From the NCBI GenBank assembly GCA_903906365.1, contig CAIVKC010000004.1:16741-80740 (forward strand): a stretch of 64,000 bases of DNA, in the 5' to 3' direction. Positions 9,119-17,174 of this stretch are shown here, in pieces. The notes beneath the pieces are model-generated. The model searched no databases, had not been told where the DNA came from, and saw only the letters and a list, made by a program, of their open reading frames with translations. The position numbers and the translations under genes are program-made. The stretch comes from an uncultured Bacteroidota bacterium (GTDB taxonomy: Bacteria; Bacteroidota; Bacteroidia; Chitinophagales; Chitinophagaceae). The stretch's first letter is position 1, and each line of letters opens with the position of its first letter.

Positions 9119-10129
9119 TCAGGGTAGGGGGGTATAGGTGCAGCCCAGCTCGTCATTGGAGGAGTTGATCCCATTGTAATAGTCTGACAGGGACCACAGG
9201 TTCCCGCTGTCCATATCCGCCACATAGAGGTCATAGCCTCCCCTGGACCCTTTGCGGGTACTGGAAAGGAATATAAACTGCTTTTCTGCGGGGCAACCGT
9301 CGGAGTAATCCCCCGCGGGCTCATTGAAGGGCAGATAGCGCGCGGCGCGGTTACCAAAAAAGCCAAGATACAACTGGTCATGCGGGTTGGACCCGCTGTA
9401 CCAGCTGGTGAATATGAAACTCGTGTCATCGCGGGTAATGGGATAATACGAATAAATGCCCGCCAGCCCGCTTTTGAACTCTACGGATGAATCCCGGATA
9501 TGATATAAATAGATATTGGACAGGCTCCCGTCCGTGCCGGCATATAAAATCAAGGAATCCCCCCGGCTGAAATATGGCATCGAAGCCTCCGACTGTGGTA
9601 CGGGGAATTTACCCAGTATGGTTCCGAGGGTATCCATGAGGGTGAGCACCCCGTTTTGCTTGAATATGATATGGTTTCCCTGAAAGGAAAATTTGGGATC
9701 CTCATCGCGGAAGGCGCTGCCCAGGTGGCCGGTGAGATTGACCGGCGGGGAGGCTGACCGGGTATTCCAGATAAATACGTCCCAGTTGACAGAACCCGCG
9801 GGATTACCCATGAATACGAGTTTTGAACCATCCGGGGAAAACTGGGCATTCATGCAGTTTTGCAAACCGGTCCAGCCTTTGCTGATTTCGGTGAGGGTGC
9901 TGGCCGAAAAATCATAGAGGAACAGGCGGGAATCATTGCAGTCATAGCAGGAATAGCTATGAAAAACAAGCCTGCCACGAAGGGCAGGCTTTGTTTCATT
10001 GGTAGAATCAGACACAGTACCAGGTTTTGCCGCCGTGCCGTTTTTGTTACAGGTGGCACAGAGCAGTCCAATTAAAACAACAGCAGCCATCGCCGCTTGA
10101 AAGGAAGATATCAGGCTGCTGGTTCTCAT
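9119..10129 (-). CDS. WD40/PD40-like beta-propeller lipoprotein
   Basis: A 336-residue lipoprotein (signal peptide with Cys in LLCATCNKNG). The rest consists of repeated beta-propeller blades of the TolB/PD40 kind: AQFSPDGSKLVFMGNPAGSV, DPKFSFQGNHIIFKQNG, MPYFSRGDSLILYAGTDGS, and KQFIFLSSTRKGSRGGYDLY. No peptidase domain follows. It begins three bases after the SusD gene stop and is the last gene of the sigma-FecR-SusC-SusD block, so it is probably a surface accessory protein of that import system, perhaps for binding or sensing. It converges with the YbbP gene, 29 bp apart. Confidence 0.85.
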   Translation of the reverse strand: MRTSSLISSFQAAMAAVVLIGLLCATCNKNGTAAKPGTVSDSTNETKPALRGRLVFHSYSCYDCNDSRLFLYDFSASTLTEISKGWTGLQNCMNAQFSPDGSKLVFMGNPAGSVNWDVFIWNTRSASPPVNLTGHLGSAFRDEDPKFSFQGNHIIFKQNGVLTLMDTLGTILGKFPVPQSEASMPYFSRGDSLILYAGTDGSLSNIYLYHIRDSSVEFKSGLAGIYSYYPITRDDTSFIFTSWYSGSNPHDQLYLGFFGNRAARYLPFNEPAGDYSDGCPAEKQFIFLSSTRKGSRGGYDLYVADMDSGNLWSLSDYYNGINSSNDELGCTYTPLP

Positions 10130-10132
10130 GCG

Positions 10133-11656
10133 TTAATAACCGGGATTTTGGGTCAGGTTAGGGTTGTTATTGATTTCAACCTGCGGAATGGGCATGATCC
10201 AGTGGTTCTTGTCACAGTTATAGGTGATTTTGATGGGCGCACTGGGTGTTCCGCCGTTACAGGTATATTTATTTTCGTTGAGGGCGCCCATGACCGTGGT
10301 GGCTACTCCCATCCGGGTCAAATCATCCCAGCGCTGTGCTTCAAATGCCAGCTCCAGTCTTCTTTCATTTAATATTGCCACCCTCATGTCCGATTGGGAA
10401 AGGGCGGAGGAGACGGCAGGCAGGTTCACCCGGCTGCGGACCTGATTGAGGGCGGTGGCAGCCGCCGCTGTCTGTCCCAGTTCATTTTGCGCTTCGGCAT
10501 TGAGCAGGATGATATCTGCCAGCCGGAGCAGGTAATAATCGTCGCCGCTGGCCCAGCCATCGGCATGTTTTTGTTTGTAATTAAAGGGGGTGGCTACCGC
10601 AGGGTCCTGGCACGGATTCCAGTTTTCATCCGCCCAGGCGATGGGAGCGCCATTGGCATCCACTTTCCAGAAAACGATATTGGCATTCTGGCGAATGGTA
10701 TCACCGGCTGCCTGGTAGGCGTTGACTAGGTCATGGGAGGGAACACAGTATTTCTGCCAGCCGTCCTCCGGGGCCAGGAAGAGCTCCACTCCCCAGTTGG
10801 CGTTGGCGGAGCCGGCGATAAAGGGGATTTCCAAAATGGATTCCTGGTTAAAATAATGGCTGCCGTCAAAAAGGGCCGCATAGCTGGGCATCAACGAATA
10901 GCCGGCCGGGCTGCTGATGACCGCATTGCTGTAGGTCAGTACCTTGCTGTAATCCCTGTCGGGCCTTTGTGCCCATATTTTGGCCAGCAGGGCGTTGGCT
11001 GCCCCGCGCGTAGCCCGTACCTTGTTGACGGTAGGATCTGATCCGAAGGCATCCGGCAGGTTGGTTACCGCCATTTGCAGGTCCTTGTCAATCTGGTTGT
11101 ACACTTCGGTCTCCGTGGCGCGTGATTTGCGGGTTACCGAAGGATCGGCTGAATTGCTCAGGAGTTCCAGGGGAACCCCGCCCCAGGTCTTGACCAGCTG
11201 GAAATAATGGAAGGCCCTCAAAAAATAGGCTTCCCCCATGATCTGGTTTTTCCGCTCCGCCGTCAGGTTATTGTTGGTGGCACCGCCCAGCTGGGTAAGC
11301 AGGATATTGCAGCGGGCAATACCCTGGTAGAGCTGTCCCCAGTCCGTATACATATGGCTGTTGGAGGCGGGCATCTTGAACTGGTCTTCATCCACAAAGG
11401 TTTCCTCCCCGCCCCCGCCTGGGTAGGCATTGTCGGAGCGGTTATCGGAGAGCATGACATTTTCCCACTGGTAGTAGTCCACGTAAAAAATATTGTAGCA
11501 TCCGGCCAAATCGTTTTCAATATCGGTGGCAGACTGATAGGCATTGCCGGTGGTCAGACTGGTCTTGGGTGTGTCGGTGAGGAATTTCTGGCAGGACAGG
11601 CCCGTCAGCATGATAGTGGCCAGCCCTGTGATGAGATAAAATGCATTTTTTTTCAT
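10133..11656 (-). CDS. SusD/RagB-family outer-membrane lipoprotein
   Basis: A 507-residue surface substrate-binding lipoprotein. The signal peptide ends at Cys22 (LTGLSCQKFL). The N-terminal SusD-like part includes NDLAGCYNIF, then the TPR-like core GEAYFLRAFHYFQLVKTWGG, typical of SusD. The C-terminal RagB region contains DYYLLRLADIILLNAEAQNE, LNQVRSRVNLP, and ILNERRLELAFEAQRWDDL, and ends MPIPQVEINNNPNLTQNPGY. SusD proteins cap the SusC barrel and deliver oligomeric substrates. The gene is 26 bp downstream of the SusC gene. There is no glycoside hydrolase nearby, so the substrate cannot be read from context; it may be peptide or glycan. Confidence 0.95.
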   Translation of the reverse strand: MKKNAFYLITGLATIMLTGLSCQKFLTDTPKTSLTTGNAYQSATDIENDLAGCYNIFYVDYYQWENVMLSDNRSDNAYPGGGGEETFVDEDQFKMPASNSHMYTDWGQLYQGIARCNILLTQLGGATNNNLTAERKNQIMGEAYFLRAFHYFQLVKTWGGVPLELLSNSADPSVTRKSRATETEVYNQIDKDLQMAVTNLPDAFGSDPTVNKVRATRGAANALLAKIWAQRPDRDYSKVLTYSNAVISSPAGYSLMPSYAALFDGSHYFNQESILEIPFIAGSANANWGVELFLAPEDGWQKYCVPSHDLVNAYQAAGDTIRQNANIVFWKVDANGAPIAWADENWNPCQDPAVATPFNYKQKHADGWASGDDYYLLRLADIILLNAEAQNELGQTAAAATALNQVRSRVNLPAVSSALSQSDMRVAILNERRLELAFEAQRWDDLTRMGVATTVMGALNENKYTCNGGTPSAPIKITYNCDKNHWIMPIPQVEINNNPNLTQNPGY

Positions 11657-11682
11657 GATTTTCCTTTTATCCGTTCAATAAA

Positions 11683-14600
11683 TTAAAAAGTAATGTTGAG
11701 TCCGATCATCAGGTCCCGGGACTGGGGATAGGTTCCAAAGTCAACGCCGGGTGCGGTGTTCTTGCTGGTATTGTCCTGGCTGGAAGCATTGAACATGCTC
11801 ACCTCCGGGTCAAAACCCGAATACCGGGTAAAGGTCAACAGGTTCTCCGCGGTGACGTAAATCATGCAGTGCGTTATCTTCAGCTTGTTCATCCAGCCCT
11901 GCGGCAGGGTATAACCCAGGGTAAGGGATTTGATGCGCAGGTAGGACCCGTTTTCCACGAACCGGGAAGAAGGATATACATTGGACTCATCCTGCAGGGT
12001 GGATTTGGGCATGGAAGTAAGGTCTCCCGGCTTTTTCCACCTGGCCAGAACGGCCGCAGACTGGTTCTCCCCGATGCTCATGGCCTCCGAGAGTATCCTG
12101 GTCCCGTTGAATATCTGGTTGCCCTGCACGCCCTGCAGGAAGATGTCGAGCTTGAAATTTTTGTAGGTCACCGAATTGGTCAGCCCGTATATGAATTTCG
12201 GGTTGGCATTGCCGATCACCCCCATGCTGTCGCCACCGCTTTTTTGGGGGCGGAAAATCATATTGCCGGTGGCCGGGTCCACCCCCTGGGCGTATTTCCC
12301 GTAAAAGGAGCCCAGCGGCAGGCCGGCTTTCACCAGGGCCACATCATAGGTAGAGCCCGCGGGGTTGATACCGCCGGTATACATGGTGGTGCCCACGATG
12401 TCCAGTACCTTTCCCTTGTTGAAGTAGATATTGAAATCGGTGTTCCAGGTGAAATCGCTTTTCTGGATATTTTTGGTAGAGACCTGGAATTCGAATCCCT
12501 TGTTTTGGAGGGCGCCGGCATTCTGCAGGGCTGTATTGCCCGGCGTACCCACGCTGGCGGGAATGGGTACATACAGCAGCAGGTTGGTGGTTTTCTTGTT
12601 ATAGTAATCGGTGGTAACGGTAATGCGGTTGGACAGGAAGGTGATATCCACGCCGATGTTGTATTGCCCGGTTTTTTCCCATTTCAGGTTGGTGTTCTCC
12701 TGGGTGGAAGGTGTATAAGCATTCACCGAGCTGCCGCCGATGATATAGGTGGTGGGCACGATGAGGCCGTACCAGGCATAGGGATTGGCTTTGTCATTTC
12801 CCACGATACCCCATCCTGCGCGCAGTTTCAGGTCGTTGATGCCGGTGACATTTCGGAAAAAGTCCTCATTGGAAATGCGCCAGCCTCCTGAAAAGGAAGG
12901 GAAATAGCCCCACCGGTTCTGGGAGGGGAACTGGCCGGAGCCGTCGGCGCGGAAGGTGGAAGTCAGCAGGTACTTATCCTGGTAGGAATAATTGAGTCGC
13001 CCGATGAAAGCGGCATGGGATTTCTGGGTGATGCCAATCTGGGGAACGGACTGCACCGTCCCTGCCGTGACGGTGGTAATGGCTGCACTTCCCCCGAATC
13101 CATGGGAAGCGAGGTAAACGCTGCGGGCATTTTCCCTCGAGGCAATAAAACCGCCCAGCAGGGAGAAACTGTGGTCCTTGATCTTCTTGTTGTAATTGAG
13201 GGTGTTCTCCGAAACCCAGTAATCATAATTGTTGTCGCTTTCAGTTGCCAGCCCGTCCATGGACCTTCCGTAGATGGTCTGAATGGAATTCTGAAAAGAA
13301 GTATAGATGCTGTTGGAATGTTCCAGGCCCAGCATGCTTTTGAATTTCAGGCCTGGCAGCAGGCTCAGTTCGGCGTAGGCATTGGCATGGAAGCGGTTGT
13401 TGACATAGAGGTGATCGGGCTGGTATACCACGGAGACCGGGTTTTCGATATCCACCGGTGCCACGGGGCTGGTGGCATACTGGCCGGGGTTCTTGGTATC
13501 CCAGACCCCGATAATGGGAACGGCCGTAAGCAGGCGGGCGATGACCCCGTTGCGGTCATTTTCAGGCACATCCACGTCGCTCCAGCGGTCATAGGATATA
13601 TTGGTGCCGATCTTGAGCAGGCTGGAGACCTTATGATCGAGATTGAGTTTGAAGGTGGCCCTTTTGACGCTGTTGTTCAAAACAATGCCTTCCATATTGA
13701 CCAGCGAACCGGACATATAGTATTGGGTATTTTCATTGCCGCCGGCAGCGGAGAGATTGTAGTTCTGCGTCAGGGCGCTCCTGAACACCTTATCCTGCCA
13801 GTTGGTGTTATCCGTGTAGTTGGCCCAGTTGATGGAGATACCCAGTTCGGTCATCAGGTCCTGGTACTGGGCGCTGTTTAAAACGGGCAGTTTTTTCCAG
13901 GCCTGCGAAGACATCAGGGAGGTATTGAAGCTGAGCTTTGTTTTCTGATTGCGGCCGTGTTTGGTGGTAATGAGCACCACCCCGTTGGCCCCGCTGCTCC
14001 CGTAAATGGCCGCCGAAGAGGCATCCTTGAGTACCGAAATGCTTTCGATATCGGCCGGGTTAATTTCATTGGTGTTATAGGTCTGTACCCCGTCCACGAT
14101 ATAGAGCGGATCAGAACCGGAGGTTATAGAAGAGGTGCCGCGCACCTTGATGGAAAAGCCCGCCTGCGGCTGGCCGGAGGAGCGGATGACCTGGACCCCG
14201 GCGGCCTTGCCCTCAATGGAATAGCCGAACTGGGTGTTGGGCCTGTCTTCGAGCTCCTTGGAGTCAATGACGGCCACCGCCCCGGTGAGGTCCTTTTTCT
14301 TTTGCGCGCCGTAACCGACCACCACCACCTGTTCGAGCTGTTTTATTTCCTCCTCCAGGGAGATGAAGAAGCTGGTCTGGGCGCCTACCCTGACTTCTTT
14401 TTCTTTAAATCCGATGGCGTGGAAGACCAGTATGGAACCCGCGTCCCTGACTCGTATCCTGAAAAAACCTTTCTCATCGGTCATGGTGGCGTTGGAGGTA
14501 TTTTTTTCCAGCACCGTGATGCCGGCAGCCGGTTTATTGCCCACCGCAGCGGTGACCGTACCGGTCACGGTTAGGTCTCCCTGCAGGTCTGCTGAAAGCA

Positions 14601-14964
14601 GTTCCGCAGCCGGTTTGATCACAATGACTTTGCCTATGACTTTAAAGGTCAGGGACTGGCCGGTCAACATCTCTTTCATCAGGGAGTCAATGGACACATT
14701 TTTAACCGCGATGGAAATCTTTCTGGCCACATCCAGCTGGTCTTTGCGGTAGAACACCGAGTAGTCGCTCTGCAGCTCGATTTCGCGGATGATCTTCTTG
14801 ATGGAAGAAGCGGACCGGTTCACCGTAAAGGTGGTTTGGGAAAAACCATGGGCACTGGTTTGAATTATTGCCGCAACAAGCAGAATGGCAGTGAGTTTCA
14901 TAATTCGTAGCATTTTCTCAACATGGAAAGCAGGCGGCAGTAAAACCCCTTTAAAATGTTTCAT
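11683..14964 (-). CDS. SusC/RagA-family TonB-dependent receptor with STN signalling domain
   Basis: A 1093-residue outer-membrane transporter. After a signal peptide (hydrophobic 22-38) comes an STN domain (about 55-117), which in FecA-type systems talks to the anti-sigma factor. Then come a CarboxypepD_reg-like domain (about 131-203), the plug starting near EQVVVVGYGAQKKKDLTGAV (211-230) with PLYIVDGV (286-293), and the 22-strand barrel, ending MIGLNITF with a terminal aromatic. The STN domain together with FecR and sigma genes immediately upstream indicates cell-surface signalling: the substrate on the receptor relieves FecR and frees the sigma factor. It is cotranscribed with SusD and the beta-propeller lipoprotein. 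The substrate is unknown. Confidence 0.96.
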   Translation of the reverse strand: MKHFKGVLLPPAFHVEKMLRIMKLTAILLVAAIIQTSAHGFSQTTFTVNRSASSIKKIIREIELQSDYSVFYRKDQLDVARKISIAVKNVSIDSLMKEMLTGQSLTFKVIGKVIVIKPAAELLSADLQGDLTVTGTVTAAVGNKPAAGITVLEKNTSNATMTDEKGFFRIRVRDAGSILVFHAIGFKEKEVRVGAQTSFFISLEEEIKQLEQVVVVGYGAQKKKDLTGAVAVIDSKELEDRPNTQFGYSIEGKAAGVQVIRSSGQPQAGFSIKVRGTSSITSGSDPLYIVDGVQTYNTNEINPADIESISVLKDASSAAIYGSSGANGVVLITTKHGRNQKTKLSFNTSLMSSQAWKKLPVLNSAQYQDLMTELGISINWANYTDNTNWQDKVFRSALTQNYNLSAAGGNENTQYYMSGSLVNMEGIVLNNSVKRATFKLNLDHKVSSLLKIGTNISYDRWSDVDVPENDRNGVIARLLTAVPIIGVWDTKNPGQYATSPVAPVDIENPVSVVYQPDHLYVNNRFHANAYAELSLLPGLKFKSMLGLEHSNSIYTSFQNSIQTIYGRSMDGLATESDNNYDYWVSENTLNYNKKIKDHSFSLLGGFIASRENARSVYLASHGFGGSAAITTVTAGTVQSVPQIGITQKSHAAFIGRLNYSYQDKYLLTSTFRADGSGQFPSQNRWGYFPSFSGGWRISNEDFFRNVTGINDLKLRAGWGIVGNDKANPYAWYGLIVPTTYIIGGSSVNAYTPSTQENTNLKWEKTGQYNIGVDITFLSNRITVTTDYYNKKTTNLLLYVPIPASVGTPGNTALQNAGALQNKGFEFQVSTKNIQKSDFTWNTDFNIYFNKGKVLDIVGTTMYTGGINPAGSTYDVALVKAGLPLGSFYGKYAQGVDPATGNMIFRPQKSGGDSMGVIGNANPKFIYGLTNSVTYKNFKLDIFLQGVQGNQIFNGTRILSEAMSIGENQSAAVLARWKKPGDLTSMPKSTLQDESNVYPSSRFVENGSYLRIKSLTLGYTLPQGWMNKLKITHCMIYVTAENLLTFTRYSGFDPEVSMFNASSQDNTSKNTAPGVDFGTYPQSRDLMIGLNITF

Positions 14965-15112
14965 ACATTTGTGAAGTTTGATAGTGAATAATTTCCCCAG
15001 CTCGGGAGTTATGAATCTGCAAATGGCCGGTGAGATGTTTGCCCATCTTCCGGCTTTTTTTTGTTGGTTATGTACTGTTCATGTAAGTGGCAGTTGTCTG
15101 GTTTTGGTTATA

Positions 15113-16171
15113 TTATGGTTTGGACCGTATGGTGATGGTATCTCCTTTCATCGTATAACTCATCGGAGTCGTCTCTTTGAGTATATCCAGGATATTCTGG
15201 ATGGCCGGGACATCATTGAAGCTGCCGGAATACCGATAGCCGGCCAGCTGCTCATCCTCGATGCGTATGACCACATTGTATTTCCGCTGCAGTTTGTTGG
15301 CAATGTCGCGGAAGGAGTCGTCATCGAAGACCAGCAGGTTGTCTTTCCATCCGGCATAGTCCTCAATATTGGTGGCTTTTACGATCCTGACCGCAGTGGT
15401 GTCAATGTAAGCGGAGCTGACGGCCGGTTTGTCCGGGAGCATGCCGTTGCGATTGATTTTCAGCACACCGTTCCTGGCCAGGAAAATCTTGCTGGTTTTG
15501 TCAGCGCGGGAAAATTTACCCTCGATGGATATTTCCCCTTCCATGACAGCCGCTTCAAATTTGGTATCAGCCGTGTAGGTCTTGATATTGAAAATGGTGC
15601 CGATGTCCCGGATGGTATAATCCCTGGTCTTTACGGTGAATACCCGTTTTTTGTCTGTCGTGACCTCAAAATACCCTTCCCCCTCCAGGAAGACGGTCCG
15701 GTTATCGACGCCAAAACCTTTGCTGAGCTGCAGCACGCTGCCGGAGTTCAGCCATACGGTGGTGCCGTCCTTTAATAGCAGTTTTTTCTTACCCGCCACC
15801 GGAACATAGATGCTCTGGCTAAAGGCCGGATTTTCGGTTTTGCCCCCGCGGTAGAGCCGGTAAGCGGTCAGGCTGATAATTAGGAGGGCCGCTGCTGCCG
15901 ACGCTGCGACGAGCAGGCGGATATAGCCCTTTTTGGGCCGGGCAGGCGCCGAAATCCCCAGCCTCTCGGACAGCTGACGGTAGGCTTCCTCCGGGTGCAG
16001 GGCCGCCGCGCTGCCCGCAAACAGGGCGGCATGCCAGGCTTCCTGCAGCTCCAGATAAAGCTGCTGGTGGGCCGGGTCTTCGCTGATCCATTGTTCGATC
16101 CCTGCTTTATGCTGGGGATCGATTTGACCGGTAATATAGTTGACAAGGTCAATTTTGATGTCTTCGCTCAT
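15113..16171 (-). CDS. FecR-family anti-sigma factor
   Basis: A 352-residue inner-membrane regulator. A cytosolic N-terminal region (1-85) should bind the sigma factor. One transmembrane helix lies at about 87-107 (LLVAASAAAALLIISLTAY). The periplasmic FecR domain follows (VPVAGKKKLLLKDGTTVWLN, VFLEGEGYFEVT, FTVKTRDYTIRDIGTIFNI). A C-terminal DUF4974 domain ends the protein (about 285-350: FDDDSFRDIANKLQRKYNV, then YRYSGSFNDVPAIQNILDIL), as usual in Bacteroidota. It sits between the sigma gene (113 bp upstream) and the STN-bearing SusC gene (148 bp downstream). Its role is to hold the sigma factor until the receptor signals. Confidence 0.95.
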   Translation of the reverse strand: MSEDIKIDLVNYITGQIDPQHKAGIEQWISEDPAHQQLYLELQEAWHAALFAGSAAALHPEEAYRQLSERLGISAPARPKKGYIRLLVAASAAAALLIISLTAYRLYRGGKTENPAFSQSIYVPVAGKKKLLLKDGTTVWLNSGSVLQLSKGFGVDNRTVFLEGEGYFEVTTDKKRVFTVKTRDYTIRDIGTIFNIKTYTADTKFEAAVMEGEISIEGKFSRADKTSKIFLARNGVLKINRNGMLPDKPAVSSAYIDTTAVRIVKATNIEDYAGWKDNLLVFDDDSFRDIANKLQRKYNVVIRIEDEQLAGYRYSGSFNDVPAIQNILDILKETTPMSYTMKGDTITIRSKP

Positions 16172-16284
16172 AAGTTGGAATTAACTATTAGACAAACGGG
16201 GCTGTATTTACCCGTAAAGCAGGTCCGTTTTTATTTTTTTTGGGGTTTCTGGAACAAACAAATTCCGGCAGGCACAAAGCGCAT

Positions 16285-16845
16285 TCAAAAGATGGCCAGG
16301 ATGGTCATCAGATGGCCCAGGCTCCTTCGGATTTTATCCAGGGCAATGGACATTTGTTTTTCCACCGTTTTGGTGGATAGCTGGAGGATCTCTGCAATTT
16401 CCCGGTATTTGCGGTTTTCAAACCGGCTCATCCGGAAAATGACCTGGCACTTTTCCGGCAGGCTTTCAATGGCCCGGCTGATCTTTTCTGCCAGGGCCTT
16501 TTCATCGAATACCTGGTCGGGCATATCGGCCGGACTGAACTCCGCCTTGGTTTGCAGCAGGTGCCGTTTATAGGAAGTAATGACTTTATCCCGCCGGATC
16601 TGGTTGATGCATTTGTTGTGGACCATCGAAAAAAGGTAGGCCGTTACCGAACTGGTAAACACAATCCGCTCCCTTTTTTCCCAGATATCGGCGAATGTAT
16701 CCGATACGATCTCTTCTGCCAGCGTGGTATTGCCCAAGAGTTTGGTGGCATAAAAGCAGAGCCGGGGATACCTGGATGTAAACAGCCATTCAAACACCAG
16801 GCTGTCGCCAGAACGCAATCGTTCCAGGATCATCTGTTCATCCAT
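16285..16845 (-). CDS. ECF RNA polymerase sigma-70 factor
   Basis: A 186-residue ECF sigma factor. Region 2 covers about residues 20-85 (RYPRLCFYATKLLGNTTLAE, SDTFADIWEKRE, LFSMVHNKCINQIRR). Region 4 covers about 120-175 (AIESLPEKCQVIFRMSRFEN, YREIAEILQLSTKTVEKQMS). The family is the FecI-like, Bacteroidota-type RpoE group. It heads the minus-strand block with FecR, SusC, SusD and the propeller lipoprotein, and most likely directs transcription of the receptor genes when the FecR protein is inactivated. An AT-rich region lies upstream (about 16900-16960). Confidence 0.95.
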   Translation of the reverse strand: MDEQMILERLRSGDSLVFEWLFTSRYPRLCFYATKLLGNTTLAEEIVSDTFADIWEKRERIVFTSSVTAYLFSMVHNKCINQIRRDKVITSYKRHLLQTKAEFSPADMPDQVFDEKALAEKISRAIESLPEKCQVIFRMSRFENRKYREIAEILQLSTKTVEKQMSIALDKIRRSLGHLMTILAIF

Positions 16846-17174
16846 TGAAAAATGGGCTGGCCGGCATAGTTGGGAATGGCTAGACCAGTGAAGATAAGTT
16901 TTATTAAAATATATAATTATGATTTTTAATACTCAATCGCTTGTATTTTATCCTGTTTCTTTAGATCTCAAAACAGCCGCCCGCCCTTTTTTTCCTCCAG
17001 CATATAACTGGAAAAAAAGGACGGGGGACTGTAACGGAGCGGTGGAAAAGCCTTTGGCTGACAGCGGTATTTGCAGACTTTTATGCTGAATACCGCATCC
17101 TGCCGGTAGCTGCCGCCTGCAGGAGGCTGGCGGCGGTGCAAACCCAACCCGGGATGCCTTAAAAGCCGGGGGCC
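16846..17174. other. Intergenic region with two inverted repeats
   Basis: No gene. Nearest the sigma gene is AT-rich, promoter-like sequence. A bulged dyad lies at 16985-17000 / 17008-17020 (CCAG/CTGG extended by T7/A7 and CC/GG); its T-run precedes the stem on both strands, so it is not a normal terminator. GCCGCC at 17112-17117 pairs with GGCGGC at 17129-17134 and could end the FecA-like transcript, but no T-run follows. Confidence 0.4.

Noticed and set aside
11869..12891. 340-codon forward frame opposite the SusC gene
   Set aside because: Antisense of a clear SusC coding sequence; the long frame follows from GC-rich codon usage.
16985..17020. A/T-rich inverted repeat below the FecA-like gene
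   Set aside because: T-run before and A-run after the core stem on either strand, opposite to a normal terminator; not called as one.
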